A stretch of DNA of 29,533 nt from Suillus spraguei (GCA_016800925.1 JABCPU010000707.1:1-29533); one strand, 5' to 3'; positions 1 to 11,069 are shown, counted from the first letter of the stretch. Program-made: numbers and translations. The notes: generated by a model not told the origin, from the sequence alone.

Positions 1-463
1 TTGTAACACTTTAATCTTACTGGGTTTTTACCTGAAATCTCCTTTGCTTAGGTCTCCAACCTAAGTCGTCTTGAATCGTCTCTAAGTCTAAGCACTCCTT
101 AGCCTTAGTCTCTATTCTTGCAGAACCTCTTAGACTTGTCTTTGAGGCCGAACCCTTGATCGTACTTGGAACGCGTTCCTCGTACTTTCACCTTGTCCTT
201 TTCTGGACATTGTAAGAACTCCCAGTAGACCGGCTGTGTCTTTTCACTGTCGCTGGTGATGCCACCCCAGTTCGTAACAAAAGATTAAAGTCTACCTGAT
301 CGTCGACTATCCAGTCTTCAACCCTGAACCCAGAACTAGCATACGCATACGCTGAGCAGATTGTCAAGAAGAAAGCCCTCTGACCAGAAGACAAGCCCTA
401 ACGGACAGCAAGACAGCGCGTGTAGGCACTGAGAAAGTATAACTCATCAGACAAATCATCAAA
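1..463 (+). other. 5' LTR end and untranslated leader of the Ty3 element
   Basis: This stretch has no convincing gene. It is CT-rich at the start and A-rich towards the gag ATG at 464. A TAACA at 275-279 could be the LTR end, by analogy with the TGTTACA start of the 3' LTR, but the bases after it do not look like a standard tRNA primer-binding site. The LTR limits are therefore not established. Confidence 0.4.
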
Positions 464-772
464 CATGGCGACCAGAGAATTTGAATACAAAATCGGTCAA
501 CCAAATGGGTTTGATGGAGATCGCGATAACTCTCGCGAGTGTATCCAGTCGTGCAACTTGCACTTTGACATCAACGAAAAGCTTTATACCATCGGACAAA
601 CAGAAGATCATTTTCATAACATCCTTCATGACTGAGAAGAATGCTAAATTTTGGAAGGAACAATTCCTTGAACATGCCCAATCAACCGACACTTCTGGAC
701 AAAAAGTTTGGTTATGGGACTATGGTGGATTTTATGAAAAGTTTCAAAGAAGCCTTCGAACCAGTGGATACC

Positions 773-1243
773 TGTCACAACCCACAAAACGAATTAATGC
801 TAGGGCAGAGACTAGGACTCAAACTAAGGTTATCACAGAGGAAGAGAAGAGCAAGGACATCTGGATTGCTACAAGTGTAGATACAAGAGGTTTGAACTAA
901 AGAACTACTACAGCGAAACTAGCTAACTATATACACATATTGAAACTGAGATATAAACTGAGTTTGAAACTACTAGCCAATCATAAAATAGAAATGAGAA
1001 TCGTACGATGTGATGATTGTGACATTGTTTATGACATCATATTCTAGAAGGTTCTAAGATCACGTGACACTATCTTATCTTATCCGATAGCATCATAAAA
1101 GATCTCTTCATCTTCATCAGGAAGTTCGGTTATAGAAGCGGTTATAGGGATTTCGATGGAGTTTGTGTTTGTCTTAGTGCTGGGTTTAGACGCTTTAGGA
1201 AAATTGAGAAAAGAGTAGTGATTTGTATTTGGAATTCGTGACA
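773..1243. mobile_element. Nested solo LTR, 471 bp, with 5-bp target duplication
   Basis: The insert begins TGTCAC and ends GTGACA, an inverted TG...CA end pair. It is flanked by ATACC at 768-772 and ATACC at 1244-1248. Removing the insert and one ATACC copy joins EPVD to TKGTALTKLRDL in a continuous Ty3 gag frame. The length, TG/CA ends and 5-bp duplication are those of a solo LTR left by recombination between two LTRs. Its ends (TGTCAC) differ from the host element's LTR start (TGTTAC), so it comes from another family. Confidence 0.85.
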
Positions 1244-2003
1244 ATACCAAAGGAACCGCACTCACGAAACTCAGAGACCTCAAACAAGGAAGTGGAGATC
1301 TTCACACCTACGTTGCTGACTTTGAGGCACTTGCAGCCAAGGCTCAGATCACCGACAATGCAACAAAGATCCAATTCTTGGAAGATGGCCTTAATTGGGG
1401 TATCCTTACAAAGCTTTTCGCGACTGGAGATGTCTCAGAAGTATTCAGAGACGTTGTGCTGCAATGCGTTGCTATTGACAATGCCCATCATCGTCTTCAA
1501 GCCATGAGGACACGTCATGCTCCACAACAGAAGAAGAAGAACTATGGAAATGCACTGTTACGACCATGCAAAACCGGAGACTAGCAAGAAGTCCTGGTCT
1601 TACATGGGGTTGTACCGAAGGGTTGTAAGTCAAAGGGGCTTGGCCTCAGCTCGTACGCTGTGCCCCTTACCCGAGTATGTGCCCTTAATTTCGGATGAAG
1701 TCCAAGGGAGAGTTCTGGTGGAGTCCGGATGGAGGGTCCGGACGAACTCTAAGGCAGGATAGCTCGACAGAGCTCCGATGGACTTCCGGATGAGCGCGGG
1801 AATGCGCCGGAACTATTTCCGGAAGGTAGGGAGTAATGGTAACACTACTGGAACAAGTTCCAAGTAGAACGGATGAAGGATGGACCGCTGGACAAAGTCC
1901 AGGGCAGGATAGGAGCAGAGCTCCGGAGGGAAAGATGATCCATAGATGTCAGAGGATAGGATAGGATGGATCCGAAGGACTAGGGGTCCGAAGGTCCGGA
2001 GCT

Positions 2004-2685
2004 CGGAGGAGCGGAGGAGCGGAGGAGCGGAGGAGCGGAGGAGCGGAGGAGCGGAGGAGCGGAGGAGCGGAGGAGCGGAGGAGCGGAGGAGCGGAGGAGC
2101 GGAGGAGCGGAGGAGCGGAGGAGCGGAGGAGCGGAGGAGCGGAGGAGCGGAGGAGCGGAGGACGGAGGAGCGGAGGAGCGGAGGAGCGGAGGAGCGGAGG
2201 AGCGGAGGAGCGGAGGAGCGGAGGAGCGGAGGAGCGGAGGAGCGGAGGAGCGGAGGAGCGGAGGAGCGGAGGAGCGGAGGAGCGGAGGAGCGGAGGAGCG
2301 GAGGAGCGGAGGAGCGGAGGAGCGGAGGAGCGGAGGAGCGGAGGAGCGGAGGAGCGGAGGAGCGGAGGAGCGGAGGAGCGGATGATCGGATGATCGGATG
2401 ATCGGATGATCGGATGAGCGGAGGAGCAGAGGAGCAGGAGGAGCGGATGATCAGATGATCGGATGATCGGATGAGCGGAGGAGCGGAGGAGCGGAAGGAG
2501 CGGATGAGCGGAGGAGCGGAGGAGCGGAGGAGCGGAGGAGCGGATGATCGGATGATCGGATGATCGGATGATCGGATGATCGGATGATCGGATGAGCGGA
2601 GGAGCGGAGGAGCGGAGGAGCGGATGATCGGATGATCGGTATGATCGGATGAGCGGAGGAGCGGAGGAGCGGATGATCGGATGAG
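2004..2685. repeat. 8-bp minisatellite (GGAGGAGC / GGATGATC variants)
   Basis: There are roughly 85 tandem 8-bp units. The first half is almost pure GGAGGAGC. From about 2380 blocks of GGATGATC and GGATGAGC alternate with it, with a few indels (a lost G near 2161, an extra A near 2494, an extra T near 2640). Three units make 24 bases, so the array is open in one frame as a meaningless RRSGGAEE repeat. Confidence 0.95.
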
Positions 2686-3290
2686 CGTAGCTCTGTGGAT
2701 CTTAGAGGAAGTGTTGGCTACTAGAGAGGAGTAGGTCCGGATATGGTGTAGAGATAGTATAGACTACTCCGGACAAGGTCCGGAATAGAAACAGACAGTA
2801 TAAGACTACCAAAGGTAGAGTCGGAGGTGAAACAGATGATAGATGGAGATGGACGAAGTCCGAACAGATTATAGGACATAGGATCAAAGCTCCGGCCTAG
2901 GGAGTAATCCCATAGGCCTGAGTTGGAAGCTTACAAGGGCCGGAGCCCAAGTGCAAGAACGGAGACGGAGTTATATAGACATGATAACAGGATACAGAGT
3001 AATCAAAGGAATATACAGAAGTAGGAACAATGAATCAGACTGAGGTCTGCAGGAGTTGTACTACAAGTTTATATACTGTAGGTAGCATGCCGGAAGGCAA
3101 GTAAGGATAGTCCGAGGCTATGTTTGAGGCATTGCGGAACACAAGGCTATGAACTCGGAAATAAGACTTGTATGAAATATCTTATCAAGACGGAAGTCAA
3201 GATAACCGAAAGCCAGAGGTGAAGAGATAACCGAAAGCCGGACACAGGTATTAACCTAAAAGGAGTAACGCGCAGGTGCGCGGGAATAGT

Positions 3291-3440
3291 TTCGGATATG
3301 AGCATGGATCGGATATGGACACGGATCGGATATGGACATGGATCGGATATGAACACGGATTGGATATGGACATGGATCGGATGAGTGAATCAGGTCGGAT
3401 GGATGGACTGAGTCGGATATGGATATGAATTAGATATGGA
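3291..3440. repeat. About 18-bp tandem repeat (GGATATGGACATGGATC type)
   Basis: Imperfect units of the form GGATATGGACAYGGATC repeat about five times between 3291 and 3384, then decay to shorter GGATATGGAT copies by 3440. It lies inside the LTR-like insert. The apparent ORFs on the minus strand across it are repeat artefacts. Confidence 0.8.
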
Positions 3441-3725
3441 TGGATGTTGATTGGGTGTCCAGATGTCCATGGATCAGACCTGAATGTACGGTATATGACA
3501 TGCACGGTATATCCCGAACCGTGATTCCAACACAATGGTCGTGGACCGAATCTCCGATATGGAGAGATACGAATGTATGAAGAAGGGACAATGCTTCGGA
3601 TGCAAGAAGACAGGACACTGCATTCATAATTGTCCCGACAGAAAGAAGAAGACCCCGCTCCGACAAGCTGAAGTCAAAGAAGGGGAAGACGATGAAGATA
3701 CTGTGAGGCGGATTGTCACGGATTT

Positions 3726-4870
3726 TTGACTTGGAGAAACAAAGACTTGATGTATGTTTCTCCCAATGTATTACTAAGACTTGTACGTGCTGTAGGTGAA
3801 AGAAAAGAACTTCGTGTCCCTATCACCCTCCACTCATGTACTCGTTTAAAATCCGTCGACACCACCGCTGTAATTGATTCAGGCGCAGCCGGAACATTCA
3901 TCTCTGAAGAGTTTGTGAAACTCCATCAAATCACACGACGAAAACTCAAAACACTGTTTCGAGTTACTACGGCAGATGGAACCCTTATAAAAGGAGGACC
4001 AATCACACACTACTGTCTCCTGGTGGTCAAAATTGATGAACGAACCATGTATGGAAAATTCAATATCACCAAACTAGGGAGAAGAGACCAAATCCTTTTG
4101 GGAATCCCGTGGTTACGAGCAATGAACCCAAATATAGATTGGGCTGCTAAAACACTTGTCCTTCCTCGAACAATAAAATCGGATGAAATCGAAATTGATA
4201 TAGATACAGATCGGAAGAAGAATGGATTGCCCCAACTCTTCAATCATTCCAAATGGCAACATTCCCGACTCCCGAGATCCCTCGTAATTCCTGCTATTCC
4301 CAATAAACTTGAAACAGAAGTACAAATTCCGAGCACCATCGACTCTACTCCACGCATACAATTACTGTGAGCAGTATCACCAATTCCCTGCGCAGAAAAG
4401 CGCAAGAATAAATCCGAACCCGAGCAACGGGTCGGACAAGAACCTATTGAGCAATGGCCAATAGAAGAACAGAAACATGGAAAGAGGAAAGCGGAAGAAG
4501 AGATCCCAGGGCGAGACACCAACGTACCGAAACTATCCAAGTTTTATGTTCCTCCGAAAACTCTTTCAGCTTCAATTGAAGAAATCCCTGAAAACGAAGA
4601 ACCCATGCCCTTGTTGATCCCAACTGAGGATGATGACCAATTCAATACAATGCAAGATGTCTGGCACGCGCCAGAAGTACACGATATTTCCTCTTATGAA
4701 CTAGGAGATGGAGAATTTCTTGTGGAATACGATACTGATGGAGTTAGCATGAGAATCATCGAGGAAGTATCCATGGATACACCCCTGACACATGATGGAA
4801 CTTCCCGACTCGAACAAAACCCCTACTCCACAATTCCCTTCCTCCTCCAAAATACAGTAACAAAGCTCAG
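3726..4870 (+). pseudogene. pol: Aspartic protease and linker part of Ty3 pol
   Basis: The motif DSGAAGTFIS near 3874-3905 is the retroviral-type aspartic protease active site (D-S/T-G), followed at about 4100 by the ILLGIPWL flap-region pattern usual in Ty3 proteases. It would cut the Gag-Pol polyprotein. The frame starting at 3726 has a TGA at 4368-4370 and then continues in the same frame to about 4850 (PMPLLIPTEDDD and beyond), so the stop is internal and probably was CGA. A frameshift between about 4815 and 4850 moves reading into the RT frame, where KSFEELVPEYLHDFSDVF leads into RT. Confidence 0.85.
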
Positions 4871-6565
4871 GAATTCGCCACAGATGAGAAGGAAAAGAAA
4901 AAGAAATCCTTCGAAGAATTGGTCCCGGAATATTTGCACGACTTTTCAGACGTCTTTGCCAAAGACGGTCTGAACAAGTTACCCCCCGAACGCCCTGGTA
5001 TTGATCATCGGATTGATACTAAACCCGGTTTCATTCCCCGCACATCTAAGGTTTACCCGCTATCAGAAAAAGAACGCGCTGCCGTCAAAACATTTATCGA
5101 TGAAAACATTGCGAAAGGTTTTATCTCAGAATCGAAGTCACCCCAAGCCAGTGGCTTCTTCTTTGTAGGAAAGAAGAGTGGAGAACTGCGTCCCTGTCAA
5201 GACTATCGCTACATCAATGATTGGACGGTTAAGAACGCCTATCCGCTCCCACTTCCTATCTCTCTTGTCGCACGCCTTCATAATGCACAGTTCTTTATGA
5301 AAATGGATATCCGGTCCGGTTATAACAATATTCGCATCCATCCCGATGATCACTGGAAAGCTGCTTTTACTACGGAATTTGGCCTCTTTGAACCGAACGT
5401 CATGTTCTTTGGCCTTTGCAATTCACCGGCAACTTTCCGAGCATACATGAATCGCACCTTCCAACAGGAAATCAATGAAGGATGGATGGTTATTTACATG
5501 GACGATATCCTAATTTTCTCTACAACCATGGCAGAACATCGTGAACGGACAAGACGGGTTTTGATGAAGATACGCAAAGAACACCTGTTCCTGAAACCGG
5601 AGAAATGCACCTTCGACGCAGAAGAAGTGGAATATCTCGGAATGATAATTCGCCCCGGACAAGTTGCTATGGATACCGCCAAGACCAAGGGAATCTCCGA
5701 CTGGCCAGTCCCAAAATCTGTAAAAGATGTTCGGTCATTCCTTGGCTTTTGCAACTTCTACCGCACGTTCATTTCCCACTATTCTGACATCGCCCGACCT
5801 CTTATCGATTTAACAAAGAAAGATAAGGCTTTTGATTGGACAACCGAATGCATGGACACCTTCGAAGAACTGAAACGACGCTTTACATCCCAACCGGTAC
5901 TCCGTAACCCTGATCCTTCCCGACAATTTGCTATTGCTACTGACGCTTCGCTCGTAGCGACCGGCAGAGTTCTCTTACAGACTGATGAGAATGGTGTTTA
6001 CCACCCATGTGCATACCTCTCACAGTCTTTAAACCCCACAGAACGCAATTACCAGATCTTTGATCGGGAACTCCTTGCTGTAATCCGGGCATTAAATGAA
6101 TGGCGCCATTATCTTGAAGGAAACCCACACCCCGTCCTGGTATTCACTGATCACAAGAACCTTCTGTACTTTAGAAGTGCACAGAAGCTTACCTGTCGCC
6201 AAGCACATTGGCAATTGATTTTGTCTATCTATGACATTGAACTGCATCACGTTGCAGGTACTAAATTAGCAGTGCCTGATGCACTATCCCACCGGCCCGA
6301 CTATGACTCCGGCAAAGATGATAACGAAGACCAGACACTCCTCCCTGACGCTCTATTCGTTCGTCTTATTGATACCGATTTGAAGGATGTCTTATCATCC
6401 TCCGACCCCCTCGACGACCCTGTCTTCAAAACAGCGTCCGATGCCCTTGATGGCATGTGTCTTCCCCCTATGAAATCGGCACTCTCTGACTGGAAGATTG
6501 AGGAGAACGTCCTCTATTTTAAGAATCGTGCCTATATCCACCGGCGCATCGCTCCGCTATCTTAA
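4871..6565 (+). pseudogene. pol: Reverse transcriptase and RNase H of Ty3 pol
   Basis: Long open frame with the RT fingers (PLSEKERAAVKTFIDENI), the catalytic KMDIRSGYNNIRI and VIYMDDILIFS (YMDD at about 5497-5508), and the SFLGFCNFYRTFI segment of the connection. RNase H follows, with IATDAS near 5932, the FDRELLAVIRAL helix, VLVFTDHKNL, and the closing AVPDALSHRPD near 6270. This enzyme copies the element RNA into DNA. Catalytic motifs look intact. RNase H has GRVLLQ where GAVLLQ is usual. The frame closes early at 6563-6565 because of a shift near 6558; the integrase continues in another frame. Standing alone, the RT-RH section is the best preserved part of the element. Confidence 0.95.
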
Positions 6566-7784
6566 AACGGTATCATGATCATCCTACCGCAGGACACCCC
6601 GGCAGATTTAAAACCGAAGAACTTGTGAAACGGGAGGCGTGGTGGCCGGCTATGAGCTCCTATATTCGGAAATACGTTGAGGGTTGCGCCCTTTGTCAGC
6701 AAATGAAAGCCGATATGAACCCTGTCCGTCCACCGCTTACCCCGATTCCCTCGTCTGCGACTCGACCTTTTTCCCAGGTCTCCGTTGATCTGATCACTGA
6801 CCTCCCTGTTTCTGGAGGCTTTGACAGTATTATGGTCGTGGTAGACCATGGCCTTATGAAGGGGGTAATTATTATTCCTTGTCTAAAGACTGTCACCTCC
6901 GAAGGGATTGCTAAGCTATTCTTGAAACATGTCTTCCGACGATTTGGACTCCATGACAAAGTCATCTCGGATTGAGGTCCACAGTTCCTCTCACGCTTCT
7001 CTAAAGAGCTTGCCCAACTCCTCGATTACGTCATTGCTCCATCTACAGCCTATCACCCTCAGACTGATGGTCAAACGGAAAGGCTTAATCAAGAACTTGA
7101 AACATACCTACGCATCTACTGTTGCAACAATCAGGAAGATTGGGTAGAACACCTACCAATCGCCGAATTCGTCCACAACCACTGAAAACATGATGCAAGA
7201 AATGCATCACCCTTCTATCTGATGATGGGGTACGAACCACGCGCTATCCCTCACCTTATCCCTGATTCTTCTGTCCCCGCAGCAGAAGATTGAGTACGAT
7301 CTCTGCAGAAAATAAGAGAAGAAGCAATCACCTGTCATAACATTGCAATGCAGACAATGGCCGAACGATCCCGAGGAGATAAGTACACCCCATGGAAGAT
7401 TGGAGACAAGGTTTGGCTATCTGCCGCTAACCTTAGACTCAAACTCCCATCAAGAAACTCGCACCGAAACGATATGGACCTTTCCCTATCATCAATGTCT
7501 TATCACCCATTATGTTCACACTTAAACTCCCTCCGCAATGGAAGATCCACCCTACCTTCCATGCTTCTGTCTTATCGTCCTATAGCGAAACGGACGTACA
7601 CGGTCCGAACTTCCCCGAACCACCACCTGACATCATCGAAGAAGAAGAGGAATATGAAATAGAAGCAATTCTTTCTCACAAAGGAACAGGCACTCGCAGA
7701 CGCTATCTTGTTTCCTGGAAAGGATATTCATTGGGAGATAACGAATGGCTCCCAGAAAAGAACTTGAAGAACCTCGAATTCTGA
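6566..7784 (+). pseudogene. pol: Integrase with C-terminal chromodomain of Ty3 pol
   Basis: The zinc-binding HHCC region reads YHDHPTAGHPGRF then CALCQQMK (to about 6705). The DDE core is VSVDLITDLP, KVISD plus GPQF, and TDGQTERLNQELE. The chromodomain YEIEAILSH...RYLVSWKGYSLGDNEWLPE occupies about 7650-7765. Integrase inserts the cDNA; the chromodomain usually steers it to histone H3K9-methylated chromatin. In-frame TGA codons sit at 6973-6975 (in the near-invariant D-R-G), 7183-7185 and 7291-7293. All three fit CGA to TGA. A frameshift near 7455 at an A run is needed to reach the KRYGPF...chromodomain frame. The copy is non-functional as read. Confidence 0.9.
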
Positions 7785-7867
7785 ATGCTTATAAAAAGCA
7801 ACATGCCCTCTGATCATCCTTCAGTCAATCAAACTTGCACTAGCATTTGATCAACTAACACCGCTTT

Positions 7868-9337
7868 ATGTCTTTCCCCACTGCATACATCACCCCCGTC
7901 ACTGTTGCCAACAATGACTCTGATTCTGAAGCAGAAAACTACGGAACCCTTACCACTGAGATCGACAATACCTCTTACATTGAAGCCGCTCTTCTCTGTG
8001 AAGGACATGCCCTCGAAATTGAAAGAATCCTCACTGAAAGAGGTGCTTTCCCCGCATTACTCCTCGTCAACATCATTCGCACTGCAGCCCTCATCGAAGC
8101 CACTGCCAGAGATACCACAGAAATTACATACTGTCACCGCTTTCTTCATCTTCAAAAACGTATTCGTTCTTACGCTATGTTGCTGCTTCCCAATTCTTTT
8201 AAAAATGATGTTGAAGAAGCTATTCACATCATTGCTGAACGTCGAGCAGGCATTGCTCAACCTCCCTCTCCGCAGGAAGATACGCCACTTCCTATTCCAG
8301 CACCCGCTTCTTCGCGCATGTATTCTAGTCTTGACGCCTTTACTGGCTTATGCACTGCTGTCCAAGAGATCGGACAGCTCACCAACACGGTTGTCAAAAC
8401 AATCCAGCAATCAGTCGCTGAAACTAGGATGGCCAGAAACTTAGTCGAAGAAGCCATCATCGATTTACAGCAAACGCAAGCCGACCTAGCCTCCCCACAA
8501 ACCCCATCTCCTATTGAACAACCAACTTCACCACCCCCCGTCACAGTCTCCCATGATCACCCCGCATGGCTGTATGAACCTTGCACAGAAGAGCAGTGTG
8601 AGGCCGCGAAATTATTAGAAATCCCTGTCACTGAGCTGGTAACGCTCGGTCCTCGACTTCGAGATCTTCATATTCACCCTCCTATGTCCATTCCATCATC
8701 ATTCGGTCCAATGGATCCCATCTCACCAGTCTTAGTAAAAGACTTCGGCATCACTTCTCCCTTTTCCTCTAATGAACTCCTTACAATTGCTGAATGAGGA
8801 AGTACCCCTGATCTTCCGACATCAGCATACACTCTCTCCTCCACCCAGCAGGCACAGCTTAGACGTAACAACACCCTCGCCTTAAAACGTATGAGACGGA
8901 ATAAGGGAAAGAAGCGCGCCAGATCCACTAGTCCCACACCCATTATTTCACCATCGCCATTACGCAAATCCATTTCCAATCCCGACGAAAACATGAAATG
9001 TCGCGTCTGTGGACTACTCGGACATCATCAAAAGAATTGTGCGGAATACCAGTGTAAGGTTTGCAGATACTGGTTGCCTACCCATTTATCCATTTATTGT
9101 CCTCGATGAGTCGGAGCTCCTCCTTTTACGTTAACCTGGAAAGATGATGGATTCTACGACGCCCTTCGATCTTGGGAGCGGCAGCTTGACGAAGAACACA
9201 TTCAGACAGAGAAAAGAAGGGACGCTAAGCGACGCGCTGGCATTGAAGAAGCCGCATATATGAGGAGTGGATCCTTTGCCAACGAGGACTACGAGTATAG
9301 TGATGACCCCGTTTATTATGCGAATCAGGATGACTAA
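7868..9337 (+). pseudogene. Extra ORF 3' of pol with zinc knuckles
   Basis: One frame runs from the ATG at 7868 to TAA at 9335-9337, with two internal TGAs (8795-8797 and 9107-9109). The N-terminal ~200 residues are helical-looking, followed by a Pro-rich stretch, a basic segment (RMRRNKGKKRAR) and a double zinc knuckle: CRVCGLLGHHQKNC, then CKVCRYWLPTHLSIYC. The C-terminus is acidic and ends YYANQDD. It begins 84 bases after the chromodomain stop and ends just before the polypurine tract, so it belongs to the retroelement. Similar CCHC-bearing third ORFs occur in some basidiomycete Ty3 elements from memory. The function is unknown; nucleic-acid binding is inferred. Both stops fit CGA to TGA. 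Confidence 0.75.
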
Positions 9338-9356
9338 AGTCGGTGACTTTACATGT

Positions 9357-9460
9357 AACAAGGGGGTAATGTTACAATCGTATGTGCCCCTATTCATTTT
9401 CTACTTCCTTTACTTGTATGTTATGTAACATGACTCTGACTCATATGCTCAACGCATCTG
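9357..9460 (+). mobile_element. Polypurine tract and start of the 3' LTR
   Basis: AAGGGGGTAA at about 9360-9369 is a polypurine tract, directly followed by TGTTACAATCG at 9370, the expected TG start of a 3' LTR. The LTR body cannot be matched to the window's first bases, which lie near the other LTR's 3' end, and a gene-like region follows by about 9470, so the LTR may be short or truncated. Confidence 0.6.
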
Positions 9461-9468
9461 TACTATAG

Positions 9469-10734
9469 TTGCCTTCCTTATTAGGATACGCACTTACTTT
9501 CTCACGCCTCTCTTGGTCCGACAGGTACTGCAGTTACCATTCAGGTGTGAATGCAACTGGTCTCAATTGGAAACAAGCGACACCACACTTCAACGAGACA
9601 CACTTGAAGGCGTATGTTGACTTCATTAGCACAGTTTTTCGTAAGTGTTTTCCTCATACTAGCGAAGACTCGATGTTCAATATTAATGTTTGCAACTTCA
9701 AATATAGCACCGCACATCAGGAAGACACATGCACTCGACTATGATGCTTCAGCATCTAGTAGTACGCCATCTGCCCCATCCGCTTCCCAGTCACTTGATT
9801 CTGGTTGCTCTCAGCCAGACTCACCTACCACAACACCTCTGGCTACAACATCCTTTCAATCACCACCTCTGGTTTTATCTGCACCCCCTGCTTCCACTGA
9901 GCGCTACGGCCTCCATGACCCATATGATTCTTTCTTCCCCGATGTCGGTCTGCAGTCGTCCAACGGATACAATCTCCAAGACGTCTCATTCACAACAAAG
10001 GCCTCATTTGACACGCCGAATTGGGAAAATCCACCGCCTCTTCTCCGCTCCTTACTCGACGGATCTCCAAGCATGCCCAATGAATCTATAGGCTCTTCCA
10101 CCTGGAGGACGCCACCTGCACTGCGCTCATTCCTGTCTTCATCAAACTCTTTCCCCCCGCACTACAGTTGTCCCCAATCACACCACATTCGTTTACTCAA
10201 TCGGCAGCATCGCACTCGCTACCTTCTTTGCCACCTATAGCAACCCTGCAATTCACGTTCCCGTCGCTCCCTTCCCCATCACTCCCTTCCCACTCCCTTC
10301 CACGTCACTCCCCAGTTCTCCCTGCCCCAGTTCTCCCTGCCCCAGTTCTCCCTACCCCAGTTCTCCCTGCCCCAGTTCTCCCTGCCCCAACTCTTCTTAC
10401 CCCGGTTCTCCCTGCCCCAGTTCTCCCTGCCCCAACTCTTCTTACCCCAGTTCTCCCTGCCCCAATTCTCCCTTCTTCAGTTCTCCCTGCCCCGGTTCTC
10501 CCTTCTGTACCTCTTGCGCCTCCTGCAGCGGAGACTCCACAAAACGGAGATGTGCAGCATAGCGCACCAGAGAAAACACTCAAGGTAAAACAAAAGCACA
10601 TGTCAAAGGTCGTCGACACGGTCATGGAGGTTGTCGAGTCTGCTAATCCAAATACTCTGCGAAAGACTGGTCGTATTTGGCAGGAGTCCACCCGTATGGC
10701 GCAGGCGAACCAAATTGGCCAAATTAACAAGTGA
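9469..10734 (+). CDS. Unrecognised spliced gene with PVLPA repeats
   Basis: No family was recognised. A first coding segment (GLNWKQATPHFNETHLKAYV) ends at a GTAAGT donor near 9641 and joins after an acceptor near 9708 to a frame reading KTHALDYDASASSSTPSAPS. This gives a Ser/Pro-rich protein, then about 13 copies of PVLPA, and a basic tail (LRKTGRIWQESTRMAQANQ). The frame changes at a run of six C (10153-10158); one extra C would give a continuous reading into SPITPHSFTQSAA. The true start may lie upstream, cut off by the retroelement end. A possible last small exon after 10800 was not resolved. It could be a host gene remnant or transposon cargo. Confidence 0.5.
10311..10505 (+). repeat. 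Coding 15-bp minisatellite, 13 units
   Basis: Units of CCAGTTCTCCCTGCC and close variants repeat 13 times, each encoding PVLPA, PTLLT, PILPS or similar. Because 15 is a multiple of three, copy-number change keeps the frame. Confidence 0.95.
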
Positions 10735-11069
10735 TCGAGAACTCGGAGATAGGACTATTAAAAGTGAGTCCACGCTTGCTCAATGGATTGAATCGTCCAC
10801 TAACACATTTCTCACACCATTTTCAGTACCTTTTGTTTGATATCATAATGATATCATAATTGTGACTTATTGTGTTCTCGTCCCTCGTTTTTCATATACA
10901 TGTCGTCGTATAATAGTGGTAGTACATATGTTAAATTTTTCTTGCCCTTGTTCATTAATGACATACGAAATTCAACGCCATACTCGCAAATTGCAAACTG
11001 ACTTAAGAGATATCTTATTGAGTGAACCAGACTTGAATCATGCAAGTGTACATTCCCTCTCACTACACA
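10735..11069. other. AT-rich spacer
   Basis: No convincing gene. A small tandem GATATCATAAT repeat lies near 10839-10860. A GTGAGT...TTTTCAG pair (about 10763-10826) could be a last intron of the preceding gene. Confidence 0.4.

Larger units (their letters stand above)
1555..3534. mobile_element. LTR-like insertion in gag carrying minisatellites
   Basis: Gag sequence stops after ...NYGNA (1554) and resumes at MVVDRISD (3535), so about 1.98 kb is foreign. The insert starts TGTTACG at 1556 and ends CCAACA near 3532, which fits LTR-type ends. It holds no protein domain and has TATA-like stretches near 2973 and 3070. Its pattern of short GTCCGGA/TCCGGA elements, with an 8-bp array and an 18-bp array inside, suggests a long solo LTR enlarged by minisatellites. 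I could not find a clean target duplication (TGCAC before, CAATG after), so the boundaries are uncertain by a few bases. Confidence 0.55.
464..3729 (+). pseudogene. gag: gag of the Ty3 element, interrupted
   Basis: The ATG at 464 starts a reading frame with a Ty3-type capsid pattern. Recognisable segments are CNLHFDINEKL near 565, SFMTEKNAKFWKEQFL near 625-670, FKEAFEPVDT ending at 772, LTKLRDLKQG near 1265, and a C-x2-C-x4-H-x4-C knuckle (CFGCKKTGHCIHNC) at about 3595-3636 preceded by VDRISDMERYECMKKG. The capsid frame changes near 590 and again near 750, both at T runs. It is split by a 471-bp solo LTR (773-1243) and a ~1.98-kb insert (about 1555-3534). Excising the first insert restores the reading exactly. 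Gag would coat retroelement RNA, but this copy is dead as read. Confidence 0.85.
1..9450 (+). mobile_element. Ty3/gypsy chromodomain LTR retrotransposon, decayed
   Basis: Order of domains on the + strand is gag with CCHC knuckle, aspartic protease, RT, RNase H, integrase, chromodomain, then an extra ORF and a polypurine tract followed by a TG start. This is the Ty3/gypsy (chromovirus) order. The left LTR is cut by the window edge and the right LTR cannot be followed beyond the first tens of bases, so both outer limits are approximate. The copy carries two nested insertions in gag, six internal TGA codons in pol and the 3' ORF, and several frameshifts. It cannot make intact proteins as read here. 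Confidence 0.9.

Noticed and set aside
773..1243. A small DNA transposon (MITE) with TGTCAC inverted ends
   Set aside because: TG...CA ends with a 5-bp duplication fit a solo LTR better, though without relatives a MITE cannot be fully excluded.
1946..2401. Open frame of RRSGGAEE repeats on the + strand
   Set aside because: It is an 8-bp minisatellite read in triplets (24 bases), with no non-repeat coding part and lying in an inserted LTR-like sequence.
10305..10730. Minus-strand ORF of GAGRTG repeats
   Set aside because: It is the antisense of the PVLPA coding minisatellite; splice signals and composition support the + strand.
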